Shown: piece after piece, positions 41,085 through 51,359 of the stretch | Layout of the letters: each line of letters starts with the position of its first letter | How positions within the stretch are numbered: the first letter of the stretch is position 1 | Source: Saccharothrix algeriensis | Lineage (GTDB): Bacteria > Actinomycetota > Actinomycetes > Mycobacteriales > Pseudonocardiaceae | Assembly: GCF_016907655.1 (NCBI RefSeq) | Contig: NZ_JAFBCL010000001.1 | Location: forward strand, 3,258,001 to 3,322,000 | DNA: 64,000 bases | Reading direction: 5' to 3' | Notes under the pieces: generated by a model | Told to the model about the DNA's origin: nothing | The model's database searches: none | The model's input: the letters and a program-made list of their open reading frames with translations, nothing else | Position numbers and translations under genes: made by a program

Positions 41085-42254
41085 GTGGGCCTCGTACAGC
41101 GCTTCGAGCGCCGTCTCGAAGGCATCGTGGGCAACACCTTCGCCCGCGTGTTCGGCGGCAACGTCGTCCCGCAGGAAGTCGCGCAGGCCCTCGCCCGGGA
41201 GGCCGAGGTCAACATCCGCGAGCTCGCGGGTGGCAGGCTGCTGGCCCCGAACCACTACCTGGTCCTGCTGGGCCCCCAGGACCACGACCGGCTTGCCGGT
41301 GACGGCCAGGATGAACTACGCATCACCCAGCTTCTCGGTGACTCCATCCGGGAGCACCTCGAAGAGAGCGGATGGGATACCTATGGTGACGTCGTAGTCT
41401 CCCTGGAGCGCTCCGACGCGCTGCACACCGGACAGTTCCGAACCAGCTCGTCCGTCGACCCCGACGTGAAAGTTGCCAGCCGACGGTCAGCACCACCTCG
41501 CACTGCAGGAGACGGATCCATGAGCCAGCCTCCCGGCTACGGACAAGGACAGGGCCAGCCCGGCTACGACCCCTACGCGCAGGGCGGCTACGGCCAACAG
41601 CAGGGCTACGACCAGGGCTACGGCCAGCAGGGGTACGACCAGGGTTACGGCCAGCAGCCCCAGGGGTACGACCAGGGCTACGGCCAGCAGCAGGGCTACG
41701 ACCAGGGTTACGGCCAGCAACAGCAGCAGGGCTACGACCAGGGCTACGGCCAGCAGCAGCAGGGCTACGGCCAGGGCTACGACCAGGGTTACGGCCAGCA
41801 GCAGCAGGGCTACGACCAGGGTTACGGCCAGCAGGGCTACGACCAGGGCTACGGCCAGCAGCAGCAGGGCTACGGCCAGGGCTACGACCAGGGTTACGGC
41901 CAGGGCGGCTACCCGGACCCGTCGCAGGGCTACGCCCCGCCGGCGGTGCAGTCCGGCGCTCGCCAGCTGAGCGCGACGCTGCACCTGGACGACGGCTCCA
42001 ACCGGACCTACAACCTCAAGCAGGGCGGCAACGTGGTCGGTCGCGGCCAGGAGGCGGACTTCCGGCTGCCCGACACCGGGGTGTCCAGGAGGCACCTGGA
42101 GATCACCTGGGACGGGCACAGTGCCATGCTCGCTGATCTCGGTTCGACCAACGGGACCACGGTGAACGGCACTCCGGTGCAGACTTGGCAGCTCGCGGAA
42201 GGCGACGTCGTCCGCATCGGCCACTCCTCGCTGGTCTTCCGCACCCAGGGCTAG
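41085..42254 (+). CDS. fhaA: FhaA: DUF3662 and FHA domain protein with a Gly/Tyr/Gln repeat linker
   Basis: 389 residues from GTG at 41085 with GGAGGG 6 bases upstream. Residues 1-125 are the FhaA N-terminal domain ([36 protein letters not shown]). About 150-285 is a repeat of [14 protein letters not shown] units. The C-terminal FHA domain has [26 protein letters not shown] and [12 protein letters not shown], the residues that bind phosphothreonine. In mycobacteria FhaA is a PknB substrate and binds the MviN pseudokinase to control peptidoglycan precursor export. It is first of seven same-strand genes. The tyrosine-rich linker is far longer than in M. tuberculosis. Confidence 0.95.
   Translation: MGLVQRFERRLEGIVGNTFARVFGGNVVPQEVAQALAREAEVNIRELAGGRLLAPNHYLVLLGPQDHDRLAGDGQDELRITQLLGDSIREHLEESGWDTYGDVVVSLERSDALHTGQFRTSSSVDPDVKVASRRSAPPRTAGDGSMSQPPGYGQGQGQPGYDPYAQGGYGQQQGYDQGYGQQGYDQGYGQQPQGYDQGYGQQQGYDQGYGQQQQQGYDQGYGQQQQGYGQGYDQGYGQQQQGYDQGYGQQGYDQGYGQQQQGYGQGYDQGYGQGGYPDPSQGYAPPAVQSGARQLSATLHLDDGSNRTYNLKQGGNVVGRGQEADFRLPDTGVSRRHLEITWDGHSAMLADLGSTNGTTVNGTPVQTWQLAEGDVVRIGHSSLVFRTQG
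41576..41925 (+). repeat. Degenerate 12-30 bp tandem array in fhaA
   Basis: Repeats built from GGCTACGACCAGGG(T/C)TACGG and CCAGCAGCAG fill about 350 bases and encode GYDQGYGQQ variants with different numbers of Gln. Copies are nearly identical at DNA level, which favours slippage; length is likely to vary between strains. Confidence 0.9.
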
Positions 42255-42310
42255 CGCGGTCGGGACGGGTGAAGGCGTGACGGCACTCAAGGCAGGAGCG
42301 GTTACAACCG

Positions 42311-42772
42311 GTGCCAGAGCTGGTGATGCAGCTGACCAGAGCGGGTTTCCTCATCCTGCTCTGGTTGTTCGTGTTTGCTGCGCTGAAGGTGGTCCGGTCC
42401 GACCTGTACGCGGCGTCGGGACTGCGCGTTCCGACGCCCGGCCTGCGTAGGGGGGCCAAGAAGGCCGCGAAGGGCGGCAAGGCGCCCCGGCAGCTCGTCG
42501 TCACGCACGGCGCGCTGGCGGGCACGCGCATCTCCCTGGACGGCAGGCCGATCCTGATCGGCCGCGCGGACGACTCCACGCTCGTGCTGGACGACGACTT
42601 CGCGTCGACCAGGCACGCGCGGCTGTCCATGCGCGGCGCCGACTGGTACGTGGAGGACCTCGGCTCCACGAACGGCACGTACCTCGACCGGGCGAAGGTC
42701 ACGGCCCCACTCCGGGTCCCGCTCGGCTCCCCGATCCGAATCGGCAAAACGGTGATCGAGCTGCGCTCATGA
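42311..42772 (+). CDS. fhaB: FhaB (FipA): FHA domain membrane protein
   Basis: 153 residues. One N-terminal membrane helix (LTRAGFLILLWLFVFAALKV), a basic linker, then the FHA domain: LIGRADDSTLVLDDDFASTRHARLSMRG and [12 protein letters not shown], close to mycobacterial FhaB. In M. tuberculosis the protein (FipA) binds phosphorylated FtsZ and helps division under stress. GTG at 42311 aligns with the known N-terminus. The stop overlaps the pstP start (ATGA). Confidence 0.96.
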   Translation: MPELVMQLTRAGFLILLWLFVFAALKVVRSDLYAASGLRVPTPGLRRGAKKAAKGGKAPRQLVVTHGALAGTRISLDGRPILIGRADDSTLVLDDDFASTRHARLSMRGADWYVEDLGSTNGTYLDRAKVTAPLRVPLGSPIRIGKTVIELRS

Positions 42773-44163
42773 CCCTCGTCCTTCGATACGCGGCCCGCAG
42801 CGACCGGGGCCTGGTGCGCTCCAACAACCAGGACTCCGTGTACGCGGGCCCCCGCTTGCTCGCGCTGGCCGACGGCATGGGCGGCCACGCCGCGGGCGAG
42901 GTCGCCAGCAAGGTGGTCATCGCCGCCCTGGCCCCGCTCGACGACGACGAGCCGGGCGACGACCTGCTCGGCCAGCTCCGCGAGGCGGTGATCGCCGGCA
43001 ACGGCGCGATCTCCGAGCTGGTGCAGTCCGACCCGGACCTGGACGGCATGGGCACCACGCTCACCGCCGTGCTGTTCGCGGGCAGCCGGCTCGGCATGGT
43101 GCACATCGGCGACTCGCGGGCGTACATGGCCCGCAACGGCGCGTTCACGCAGATCACGCACGACGACACGTTCGTGCAGTCGCTGATCGACGAGGGCCGG
43201 ATCACCGAGGAGGAGGCGGCGACGCACCCGCAGCGCTCGCTGCTGCTGCGCGCGCTGACCGGGCACGAGGTGGAGCCGCGCCTGATGGTGCGCGAGGCCC
43301 GGCCCGGCGACCGCTACCTGCTCTGCTCCGACGGCCTGTCCGGCGTGGTGAGCCAGGAGACGCTGGAGGAGGCCATCCGCATCCCGGACCCGCAGGCGTG
43401 CGCGGACCGGATGATCGAGCTGGCGCTCAAGGGCGGCGGGCCGGACAACGTGACGGTCGTCGTCGCCGACGTCGTGGACGTGGACTTCGGGGAGGACGCC
43501 CCGATAGTGGGCGGCGCGGCCGGTGACGGCAGCGAGGACCCGCCTCCCCCCGACTCGCCCGCCTCGCGGGCGAGTTCGATCACCGGCCCGCGGCCGGCGC
43601 CGCCGCGGCCCGAGCCGCCGCAGCCGCAGGTCGACCCGCGCCGGGCGCGCGGCAACCGCCTCAAGGCGCTGGGCCTGGTGGTGTTCCTGCTCCTGCTGCT
43701 GACCGCGGCCGGCCTGGGCACCCGCTGGTACGTGCTGCGGCAGTACTACGTGGGCGCCGCGCCGGACGGCCAGGTCTCGGTGTTCCGCGGTGTCACCGGC
43801 AGCGTCTTCGGGTTCGACCTGCACACCCGGGTGGAGGGCTCCTGCCCGCCGGGCGCGCAAGCCTGCGAGCCGATCACCGTGGACGACCTGAAGGTCGCGA
43901 CCAGGGACGTGGTGCGCAACGGCATCACCGACGTGGACGGCCTGGAGGGCGCGCGCGAGGCGATCCGCCGCCTGCGCACGGAGCAGACGCTGCCGCTCTG
44001 CCCCAAGGACCAGTCGTCCAGCGCGACCGGGCCGACGACGACCACCGCACCGGTGGACCCGTCGGCGGCCTCGACCGCGCCGACGACGACCACCACGCTG
44101 GAGGGCATCCCGCTGCCCTCGCCCGTGCAACAGCCGGGCACGGACTGCCGGAAAGGTCAGTAG
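42769..44163 (+). CDS. pstP: PstP: PP2C-type Ser/Thr protein phosphatase
   Basis: 464 residues. The PP2C domain (1-240) has RYAARSDRGLVRSNNQDSVYAGP, LADGMGGHAAGEVAS, GDSRAYMARNG and GGGPDNVTVVVADVVD, supplying the metal-binding aspartates. A Pro linker is followed by a membrane helix (ALGLVVFLLLLLTAAGLGT) and a 150-residue extracytoplasmic part ending in Thr-rich sequence. PstP reverses PknA and PknB phosphorylation in the same operon. Confidence 0.96.
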   Translation: MTLVLRYAARSDRGLVRSNNQDSVYAGPRLLALADGMGGHAAGEVASKVVIAALAPLDDDEPGDDLLGQLREAVIAGNGAISELVQSDPDLDGMGTTLTAVLFAGSRLGMVHIGDSRAYMARNGAFTQITHDDTFVQSLIDEGRITEEEAATHPQRSLLLRALTGHEVEPRLMVREARPGDRYLLCSDGLSGVVSQETLEEAIRIPDPQACADRMIELALKGGGPDNVTVVVADVVDVDFGEDAPIVGGAAGDGSEDPPPPDSPASRASSITGPRPAPPRPEPPQPQVDPRRARGNRLKALGLVVFLLLLLTAAGLGTRWYVLRQYYVGAAPDGQVSVFRGVTGSVFGFDLHTRVEGSCPPGAQACEPITVDDLKVATRDVVRNGITDVDGLEGAREAIRRLRTEQTLPLCPKDQSSSATGPTTTTAPVDPSAASTAPTTTTTLEGIPLPSPVQQPGTDCRKGQ

Positions 44164-44168
44164 ACGCC

Positions 44169-45656
44169 ATGGGTTCGCCGGTCCCCGGCGCGGGAGGACC
44201 ACCGCCCGCGGCGGCGGGGGGCAGTTCACCGCACGCGGCGGCGAGCACGTCGCCCGGGATGCGCCCGCCCACGAAGCGGTCCGTCGAACTGTTCCTGCTC
44301 GCCTTCGCCGCACTGCTCGTGACGATCGCCCTGATCCTGGTGGAGGCCAACCAGGAGCAGGAGCTGACCATGCGGATCGTGTGGCTCGGCCTGGCCTACC
44401 TGGGCGTGCTGTCCGTGGCGCACCTGGCGGTGCGCCGCTGGGCGCCGTACGCGGACCCGGTGATCCTGCCCTGCGTGGCGCTGCTCAACGGCCTGGGCCT
44501 GGTCATGATCCACCGGATCGACCTGGCCATGGAGGACGTGAAGCTGCCCAACAACCAGGTCTGGTCGGCCGCCGCGCCGAAGCAGCTGCTGTGGACGGCG
44601 ATCGCCCTCGTGCTGTTCTGCACCGCCCTGAAGGTGCTCTCCGACCACCGCACGCTGGCCAAGTACGGCTACACGTGCGGCTTCCTGGGGCTGGTGGCGC
44701 TGGTCCTGCCCGGCGTGCTGCCGAGCTTCATCGCGCCGGAGATCAACGGCGCGAAGATCTGGCTGGCGTTCGGCGCGTTCTCCATCCAGCCGGGTGAGTT
44801 CGCGAAGATCCTGCTGATGGTGTTCTTCGCGGCGTTCCTGGTGTCCAAGCGCGACCTGTTCACCACGGCCGGGCGCCGGGTGCTGAACCTGGACCTGCCG
44901 CGGGCGCGCGACCTGGGCCCGCTGATCGCGGCGTGGCTGGTCGGCGTGAGCATCATGGTGCTCCAGAAGGACCTGGGCTCGTCGCTGCTGTTCTTCGGCA
45001 TCGTGCTGGTGCTGCTGTACGTGGCGACCGAGCGCGCGGCCTGGGTGGTGCTCGGCGTGGTGCTGTTCTGCATCGGCGCGTTCGTGGCGTGGAAGCTGTT
45101 CGGCCACGTCCAGATCCGCGTGCAGAACTGGCTGGACCCGTTCGCCGACGCGAACGAGCGCGGCTACCAGATCGTCCAGTCGCTGTTCGGCCTGGGCACC
45201 GGCGCGCTGTTCGGCGCGGGGCTCGGCGGCGGGCGGCCGGACCAGATCCCGGAGGCCAACACCGACTTCATCACCGCCGTGATCGGCGAGGAGCTGGGCT
45301 TCGTCGGGCTGTCCGCGGTGCTGCTGGTCTACACGGTCCTGGCCATGCGCGGCCTGCGCGCCGCGCTGTCGGTGCGCGACACGTTCGGCAAGCTGCTGGG
45401 CGGCGGCCTGGCGTTCGCGATGGCGTTCCAGATCTTCATCATCGTCGGCGGCGTCACGAAGCTGATCCCGATGACCGGCATCACCGCGCCGTTCCTGTCC
45501 AAGGGCGGTTCGTCGCTGCTGGCGAACTACATCCTGGTGGCGCTGCTGCTGCGCATCTCCGACGCGGCGCGCGCGCCGAAGGCCGCGCCGAAGCCCCGCC
45601 AGCAGCAGCCCGCGATCGCCGACCAGTACACAGTCATGGTGGAGCGTCCCAAATGA
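44169..45656 (+). CDS. rodA: RodA/FtsW-type SEDS peptidoglycan polymerase
   Basis: 495 residues with ten membrane helices. Catalytic and signature parts are [44 protein letters not shown] (with the conserved Asp in loop 4), [28 protein letters not shown] and [16 protein letters not shown]. It polymerises lipid II glycan strands for cell elongation with the class B PBP encoded next, which overlaps its stop by ATGA. The first 30 residues are a flexible Gly/Pro/Ala tail; ATG at 44259 is an alternative start. Confidence 0.96.
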   Translation: MGSPVPGAGGPPPAAAGGSSPHAAASTSPGMRPPTKRSVELFLLAFAALLVTIALILVEANQEQELTMRIVWLGLAYLGVLSVAHLAVRRWAPYADPVILPCVALLNGLGLVMIHRIDLAMEDVKLPNNQVWSAAAPKQLLWTAIALVLFCTALKVLSDHRTLAKYGYTCGFLGLVALVLPGVLPSFIAPEINGAKIWLAFGAFSIQPGEFAKILLMVFFAAFLVSKRDLFTTAGRRVLNLDLPRARDLGPLIAAWLVGVSIMVLQKDLGSSLLFFGIVLVLLYVATERAAWVVLGVVLFCIGAFVAWKLFGHVQIRVQNWLDPFADANERGYQIVQSLFGLGTGALFGAGLGGGRPDQIPEANTDFITAVIGEELGFVGLSAVLLVYTVLAMRGLRAALSVRDTFGKLLGGGLAFAMAFQIFIIVGGVTKLIPMTGITAPFLSKGGSSLLANYILVALLLRISDAARAPKAAPKPRQQQPAIADQYTVMVERPK

Positions 45657-47116
45657 ACACACCGCTCCGCCGGATCGGCGTCGCCATGATGGCGATGATG
45701 GTGCTGCTGCTGGCCAACGCCACCTACGTGCAGGTCATCAAGGCCGACGACTACCGCAAGAACCCGCTGAACCGGCGGGTGGTGCTCGACCAGTACTCGC
45801 GCGAGCGCGGCCAGATCATCGCCTCCGGCGGCGAGCCGCTGGCGACCGTGGAGCGGACCACGGACCGGCTGCGCTACCTGCGCAAGTACGCGGGTCCGGC
45901 GTTCGCGCCGGTGACCGGCTACTTCTCCACCGTGTACGGGGCGAGCGGCCTGGAGCGGGCCGAGGACGACCTGCTCAACGGCTCGGACGACCGGCTGTTC
46001 GCCCGCCGCGTGTCGGACCTGATCACCGGTCGCGACCCGAAGGGCGGCAGCCTCCAGCTGACCATCGACGCGGCGCTCCAGCAGGTCGCCTACGACCAGC
46101 TCCAGGGCGTCGCCGGCTCGGTGGTGGCGATCCGCCCGCAGACCGGCGAGATCCTGGCGATGGCGTCCACGCCGACCTACGACCCCAACGCGCTGGCCAG
46201 CCACGACGTGGCCGAGCAGCAGGCGGCGTGGAAGCAGCTGATCGCGCCGGAGAGCAACCTGCCGATGCTCAACCGCTCGGTCGCGGGCCTCTACGCGCCC
46301 GGGTCGACGTTCAAGCTGATCGTGGCCGCCGCCGCGCTGGCCGAGGGGAAGACCAAGGAGAGCGAGGTCGACGGCCGGCCGGTCATCACGCTGCCCGGCA
46401 CCCAGGTCCCGCTGCCCAACTTCAACGACACCATCTGCGGCAACGGCGTCACCGCCACCCTGGAGGAGGCGCTGGCGAAGTCGTGCAACACCGCGTTCGC
46501 CGTGCTGGCCGACCAGCTCGGCCCGGACAAGCTGCGCAAGGCGGCGGCGAAGTTCGGCTTCGACGACGCGGACCTGCGGATCCCGCTGGCGGTGGAGACC
46601 TCCACGCTGGGCCCGATGGACGAGCGGCCTGCGGTGTACCAGACCGGCATCGGGCAGCGGGACGTGCTGGTCACCCCGCTGCAGAACGCCATGATGACCG
46701 CGGCCATCGCCAACGGCGGCGTCCGGATGCGGCCCCACCTGGTGCAGAAGGTCCTGGCGCCCGACCTGCAGGTGATCAGCGAGGACGAGGGCGACGAGGT
46801 CGCCGACGCGATGGAGCCCGAGCACGCCGCCGCGCTGCGCGACATGATGGTCAGGTCGGAGGCGAACACCGCGCCCAACGGCCGGCTGTCCGGCGTGACC
46901 GTCGCGTCCAAGACCGGCACCGCCGAGCACGGCGAGGACGTGAAGGACACCAGGCCGCACGCCTGGTACGTGGCGTTCGCGCCGGCCGAGAAGCCGGAGA
47001 TCGCGATCGCGGTCATCGTGGAGAACGGCGGCACCGCCGGCCTGTCCGCGACCGGCGGCAAGGTGGCCGCCCCGATCGGCCGCGCGGTCATCGGCGCCTA
47101 CCTCGGGGGCCGCTGA
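45653..47116 (+). CDS. pbpA: PbpA: class B penicillin-binding protein (transpeptidase)
   Basis: 487 residues. A single N-terminal membrane helix ([21 protein letters not shown]), then the pedestal domain and transpeptidase. The active-site Ser is in [15 protein letters not shown]; the second motif is KSCNTAF (S-x-N) and the third [11 protein letters not shown] (K-T-G). It crosslinks peptidoglycan strands made by RodA. The pknA start overlaps its stop by one base. Confidence 0.96.
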   Translation: MNTPLRRIGVAMMAMMVLLLANATYVQVIKADDYRKNPLNRRVVLDQYSRERGQIIASGGEPLATVERTTDRLRYLRKYAGPAFAPVTGYFSTVYGASGLERAEDDLLNGSDDRLFARRVSDLITGRDPKGGSLQLTIDAALQQVAYDQLQGVAGSVVAIRPQTGEILAMASTPTYDPNALASHDVAEQQAAWKQLIAPESNLPMLNRSVAGLYAPGSTFKLIVAAAALAEGKTKESEVDGRPVITLPGTQVPLPNFNDTICGNGVTATLEEALAKSCNTAFAVLADQLGPDKLRKAAAKFGFDDADLRIPLAVETSTLGPMDERPAVYQTGIGQRDVLVTPLQNAMMTAAIANGGVRMRPHLVQKVLAPDLQVISEDEGDEVADAMEPEHAAALRDMMVRSEANTAPNGRLSGVTVASKTGTAEHGEDVKDTRPHAWYVAFAPAEKPEIAIAVIVENGGTAGLSATGGKVAAPIGRAVIGAYLGGR

Positions 47117-48534
47117 TGCTGACCTCCGGCCAGTTGCTCGCCGAGCGGTACCGCCTGTCCCGGCGGATCGCGGTGGGCGGCATGGGCGAGGTCTGGGAGG
47201 CGGCCGACACCCGGTTGGACCGCAAGGTCGCGGTGAAGGTGCTCAAGGCGGAGCTGTCCGGCGACCCGGAGTTCCTCAACCGGTTCCGCATCGAGGCGCG
47301 CACCACGGCGTCGCTGAACCACCCGGGCATCGCCGCCGTGCACGACTACGGCGAGACCGCGTCGGCGCCCGACGGGCCGGAGGACACCGCCTACCTGGTG
47401 ATGGAGCTGGTGGAGGGCGAGCCGCTGGCGGCGATCATCGCGCGCGGCCGGCTGGGCGCGGACCGCACGCTGGACGTGCTGGAGCAGGCGGGCAACGCGC
47501 TGCAGGCCGCCCACGAGCGCGGGCTGGTGCACCGGGACGTGAAGCCGGGCAACATCCTGGTCACCCCGAACGGCCAGGTGAAGATCACCGACTTCGGCAT
47601 CGCGAAGGCGGCCGACGCCGCGCCCGTGACCCACACCGGCATGGTGATGGGCACCGCCCACTACATCGCGCCCGAGCAGGCCCTCGGCCACGCGGCCGAA
47701 CCCGCCAGCGACGTGTACGCGCTGGCCGTGTGCGGCTACGAGTGCCTGGCCGGGCACCGGCCGTTCCTGTCGGAGAACGCGGTGACCGTGGCGATGATGC
47801 ACATCCGCGACATCGCGCCGCCGCTGCCGCCGGACGTGCCGCCGGGTCCGCGCGCGCTGATCGAGGCGACGATGGTGAAGGACCCCCGCCAGCGCTACCG
47901 CAACGGCGGCGAGTTCGCGGCGGCGGTGGGCGCGGTGCGGGCCGGCCAACCGCTGCCCACGCCCACCGGCCTGGCCATGGCGGTCGGCTCCGCCCCCCTG
48001 CCCCAGCTCACCCACCCGGCCGTCCCGGCGGGGCACCCGGGCTCCCTCCCTGGGATGCCGCCGGTGCCGCCGCAGGTGAGCACTCCGCGCACGGGCGCCT
48101 TCGGTCCGCTGTCGGTCCCGCCGCGGCCACCGGGGCGCAACCGCGCCGTGCTGTGGGTTATGGTCGCTGTGCTGGTGGCCGCGCTGGTCGTGCTCGGCGT
48201 GGTGGTCCTGCGCGGGATGGGCGAGGACGGGACACCCGGCGGGACACCGGGCGGGACCAGCCCGCAAGGCACCACGAGCACCCGCACGTCCCCGCCCGAC
48301 CCGACCGATCGTCTCCCCGGCACGCCGAAGGTCACGATCACCGAGTCGGACTTCGTCGACCTGCCGGCCGACGAGGTCGCGAAGAGGCTCTCCGGGCACG
48401 GCCTGGAGCCCGAGGTGAGCACCGACCGGGGCGGTGAGCCGCAGGACCGGGAGCAGTGCCTGGTGTCGGACCTGAGCCCGACCGGCGAGGTTGCGATCGG
48501 CTCACGGGTGACGGTGACGTGTGTACCGACGTGA
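47116..48534 (+). CDS. pknA: PknA: membrane Ser/Thr protein kinase with one PASTA-like domain
   Basis: 472 residues. The kinase domain (about 12-270) has [10 protein letters not shown], catalytic [23 protein letters not shown] and the activation segment with [17 protein letters not shown]. After a Pro-rich juxtamembrane part come a helix ([21 protein letters not shown]), a Thr/Pro linker and about 65 residues ending [20 protein letters not shown] and TPTGEV-like turns, which form a single PASTA-type unit. Mycobacterial PknA lacks PASTA, so this receptor part is different. Confidence 0.94.
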   Translation: MLTSGQLLAERYRLSRRIAVGGMGEVWEAADTRLDRKVAVKVLKAELSGDPEFLNRFRIEARTTASLNHPGIAAVHDYGETASAPDGPEDTAYLVMELVEGEPLAAIIARGRLGADRTLDVLEQAGNALQAAHERGLVHRDVKPGNILVTPNGQVKITDFGIAKAADAAPVTHTGMVMGTAHYIAPEQALGHAAEPASDVYALAVCGYECLAGHRPFLSENAVTVAMMHIRDIAPPLPPDVPPGPRALIEATMVKDPRQRYRNGGEFAAAVGAVRAGQPLPTPTGLAMAVGSAPLPQLTHPAVPAGHPGSLPGMPPVPPQVSTPRTGAFGPLSVPPRPPGRNRAVLWVMVAVLVAALVVLGVVVLRGMGEDGTPGGTPGGTSPQGTTSTRTSPPDPTDRLPGTPKVTITESDFVDLPADEVAKRLSGHGLEPEVSTDRGGEPQDREQCLVSDLSPTGEVAIGSRVTVTCVPT

Positions 48535-48603
48535 CGCCCGAGCGGTACGAAGGCGGACGCAAGCGATGGCAGGACCGTTGACGAGGAGCGGGACGAAGCA
48601 CTG

Positions 48604-50592
48604 ATGAGCACTCCGCGACTGCTCTCCAACCGCTACGAACTGGGTGAGACCCTCGGCTACGGCGGTATGTCGGAGGTCCACAAGGGCCGCGACGTGCGGC
48701 TCGGCCGGGACGTGGCGATCAAGGTGCTCCGTGCCGACCTCGCCCGCGACACCCAGTTCCAGGAGCGGTTCCGGCGGGAGGCCCAGAACTCCGCGGCGCT
48801 GAACCACCCCGCCATCGTCGCCGTCTACGACACCGGTGAGACGAACACCGAGTACGGCCCGCTGCCCTACATCGTGATGGAGTTCGTCGACGGCCGGACG
48901 CTGCGCGACATCGTGAAGACGCAGGGGCCGCTGACCGGCAAGCGCGCCATGGAGATCATGGCCGACGTGTCCGCGGCGCTGGACTTCAGCCACCGGCACG
49001 GCATCGTGCACCGGGACGTGAAGCCCGCGAACGTGATGATCACCCGTTCCGGCGCGGTGAAGGTGATGGACTTCGGCATCGCGCGGGCCGTGCACGACGG
49101 CCAGGCCGCGGTGACCCAGACGGCCGCGGTGATCGGCACCGCGCAGTACCTGTCGCCGGAGCAGGCGCGCGGCGAGGCCGTGGACGCCCGGTCGGACGTG
49201 TACGCGTCGGGCTGCGTGCTGTTCGAGCTGCTGACCGGCGAGCCGCCGTTCACCGGCGACTCCCCGGTGGCGGTGGCCTACCAGCACGTGCGGGAGGACC
49301 CGAAGCCGCCGTCGTCGCTGAACCCGAAGGTGACGCCCGCGCTGGACGCGATCGTGCTCAAGGCGATGGCGAAGGGCCCGGCGAACCGCTACCAGTCGGC
49401 CGCCGAGATGCGCGCGGACCTGGTGCGCGTGCTGTCCGGCCAGCGCCCGTCCGCGCCCGCGGTGATGACGGCCGAGGACCGCACGGCGGTGCTCAACCAG
49501 TCGCCGCGCGCCGAGGTGTCCACCGGCGGGCGGCACCGCACGTCCGCGCAGCGCGACGACCCCGCCGACCACGACCCGCTCGACGGGGAAGAGGAGGAGC
49601 GGCGCGCCCGGCGCAAGCGGACGATCATGATCGCCCTGGTCGTCCTGCTGTGCGTCGTGGTCCTCGGCCTCGCCGTGTGGATCACCAAGTCGCTGCTGGA
49701 CGGCAACACCGGCAACACCGGCGCCGAGAAGCCGAAGGTCCCCGACGTGCGCGGGCAGCTCACGGCGGCGGCGGAGCAGCAGCTGCGCGCGGTCGACCTC
49801 ACCCCGCAGGTGGTGCCCCACCCGTGCCAGCCGAACTCCCCGCCGCCGGTGTGCGGCGCCGAGCAGGTCGGCCAGGTCCTGGACGTCGACCCGGCGGTCG
49901 GCCGCGAGGTGGACCGGTACTCGGTGGTCCGCCTGGTCGTCGGCGCGCCGCCGGAGCAGGTCGAGGTGCCGGACCTGACCGGGCTCTCCGCGGCCGAGGC
50001 GCAGCAGAAGCTGGAGGCCGACGGGTGGGTGTTCAAGCAGGCGCCCGACCTGACCGAGGTCGAGGACTCCAAGCTGGTCAACAAGGTGGCCCTGCAGAGC
50101 CCGTCGCCCGGCACGAAGGCGGCCAAGGGCAGCCCGGTCACCATCACCCTGGGCAAGGGCCCGGACAACGTCCAGCTGCCCGACGTGACCGGTCAGACGC
50201 TCCAGCGCGCGAAGGACACCCTGGAGGGCAACGGCTTCAAGGTGCAGACCAAGGAGGTCGACAGCGCCGAGGACCAGGGCGTGGTGGTCGCGCAGAACCC
50301 GGACCCGGGCCGCGTCCAGAAGGGCTCCCTGGTCACCCTCAGCGTGTCGAAGGGCAACCAGTTCCTGATGCCCGACCTGCGCGGGATGACCGAGGGCCAG
50401 GCGCGCGCGAAGCTGGGCCAGCTCGGCTGGACCGGCGACCTGAACGTCGAGCGGACGGCCACCAACGACATGTCCCAGGACAGGAAGATCTCCGAGACGG
50501 AGACCAAGCCGAACGCGCCGGTCGCGAAGAACGCCCGGATCAACGTGACGATCCAGGAGTTCAGGATCGGGTCGACCAGCACCACGAGGTAG
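48604..50592 (+). CDS. pknB: PknB: Ser/Thr protein kinase with four PASTA domains
   Basis: 662 residues. The kinase domain has LGYGGMSEVHKGRD, IVHRDVKPANVMI, KVMDFGIARAV and the activation loop with TQTAAVIGTAQYLSPEQ. The membrane helix is IMIALVVLLCVVVLGLAVWIT. Outside come four PASTA repeats, starting about PKVPDVRGQLTAAAEQQL, EQVEVPDLTGLSAAEAQQKL, DNVQLPDVTGQTLQRAKDTL and NQFLMPDLRGMTEGQARAKL, which bind muropeptides or lipid II. PknB is the central growth kinase. The gap to pknA is 69 bases, so a separate promoter is possible. Confidence 0.96.
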   Translation: MSTPRLLSNRYELGETLGYGGMSEVHKGRDVRLGRDVAIKVLRADLARDTQFQERFRREAQNSAALNHPAIVAVYDTGETNTEYGPLPYIVMEFVDGRTLRDIVKTQGPLTGKRAMEIMADVSAALDFSHRHGIVHRDVKPANVMITRSGAVKVMDFGIARAVHDGQAAVTQTAAVIGTAQYLSPEQARGEAVDARSDVYASGCVLFELLTGEPPFTGDSPVAVAYQHVREDPKPPSSLNPKVTPALDAIVLKAMAKGPANRYQSAAEMRADLVRVLSGQRPSAPAVMTAEDRTAVLNQSPRAEVSTGGRHRTSAQRDDPADHDPLDGEEEERRARRKRTIMIALVVLLCVVVLGLAVWITKSLLDGNTGNTGAEKPKVPDVRGQLTAAAEQQLRAVDLTPQVVPHPCQPNSPPPVCGAEQVGQVLDVDPAVGREVDRYSVVRLVVGAPPEQVEVPDLTGLSAAEAQQKLEADGWVFKQAPDLTEVEDSKLVNKVALQSPSPGTKAAKGSPVTITLGKGPDNVQLPDVTGQTLQRAKDTLEGNGFKVQTKEVDSAEDQGVVVAQNPDPGRVQKGSLVTLSVSKGNQFLMPDLRGMTEGQARAKLGQLGWTGDLNVERTATNDMSQDRKISETETKPNAPVAKNARINVTIQEFRIGSTSTTR

Positions 50593-50603
50593 CCGGCGCC
50601 GCG

Positions 50604-50641
50604 CGACGGCCCCCCGCCCCGGTCCGGGTGGGGGGCCGTCG
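50604..50641. terminator. Hairpin between pknB and trpG
   Basis: A 12-bp perfect stem (50604-50615 with 50630-50641), extended inward by a wobble and three pairs, lies 11 bases after the pknB stop and 11 bases before the trpG end. It can terminate both genes. Confidence 0.8.
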
Positions 50642-50652
50642 GCGCGCCGGGG

Positions 50653-51294
50653 TCAGCGGGACGCGGCCGCCGCGAGCTGCCGCATCCCGGCCTCCAGGTG
50701 GGCGACGGTCTCCTCGGGCGCCTCGAAGCCGCACACCCGCAGCCAGTTCGCCAGCATCCGGTGCCCGCCCTCGGTGAGCACGGACTCGGGGTGGAACTGC
50801 ACGCCCTCGACGGGCAGCTCCCGGTGCCGCATCGCCATCACCACGCCCGTGTCGGTGCGGCCGGTGACCTCGAACTCGTCCGGGATGGTGTCGGGCAGCA
50901 CGGTCAGCGAGTGGTACCGGGTCGCCGTGAACGGGCTGGGCACGCCGGCCAGGACGCCCGCGCCCTCGTGGTGCACGACGCTGGTCTTGCCGTGCAGCAG
51001 CTCCGGGGCGAGGTCCACGGTGCCGCCCCACACCGCGCCGATCGCCTGGTGGCCGAGGCACACCCCGAGCACCGGGACGCCGGTGTCCGCGCAGCGGCGG
51101 ATGACGTCCATGCTCCGGCCCGCCCGGTCGGGCGTGCTCGGGCCGGGGCTGACGAGCACCCCGCCGACGTCGCCCACCTCGTCCGGGTCGACGGCGTCGT
51201 TGCGCCGGACCACGCACTCGACCCCGAGTTGAGCCAGGTACTGGACGAGGTTGTAGACGAAGCTGTCGTAGTTGTCGACCACGAGCACGCGCAT
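50653..51294 (-). CDS. trpG: TrpG/PabA: anthranilate / aminodeoxychorismate synthase glutaminase subunit
   Basis: 213 residues, a class I glutamine amidotransferase. VVDNYDSFVYNLVQYLAQLG, LVSPGPSTPDRAG, the nucleophile in VLGVCLGHQAIG and VQFHPESVLTEGG (His-Glu) are all present. It supplies ammonia to TrpE or PabB, encoded elsewhere. The place next to pknB is conserved in actinobacteria, including M. tuberculosis. TrpG and PabA cannot be told apart by sequence; it may serve both. Confidence 0.93.
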   Translation of the reverse strand: MRVLVVDNYDSFVYNLVQYLAQLGVECVVRRNDAVDPDEVGDVGGVLVSPGPSTPDRAGRSMDVIRRCADTGVPVLGVCLGHQAIGAVWGGTVDLAPELLHGKTSVVHHEGAGVLAGVPSPFTATRYHSLTVLPDTIPDEFEVTGRTDTGVVMAMRHRELPVEGVQFHPESVLTEGGHRMLANWLRVCGFEAPEETVAHLEAGMRQLAAAASR

Positions 51295-51331
51295 GGGGCC
51301 AGGGTAGCCGTGACCAACCTCTCGCCGGAAT

Positions 51332-51353
51332 TGAGCTTAGGCTCTCCTAACCT
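51332..51353 (+). promoter_or_regulatory. IdeR/DtxR iron box over a leaderless -10 element
   Basis: TGAGCTTAGGCTCTCCTAA (51332-51350) matches 15 of 19 positions of the iron-box consensus TTAGGTTAGGCTAACCTAA. It overlaps TAACCT (51348-51353), which lies 6 bases before the ATG at 51360 and serves as a -10 for a leaderless transcript. Iron-bound repressor here would block RNA polymerase. Confidence 0.65.
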
Positions 51354-51359
51354 GGAACC

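Noticed and set aside
41576..41925. CRISPR-like array
   Set aside because: Units are adjacent without spacers and lie in frame inside fhaA, so this is a coding tandem repeat.
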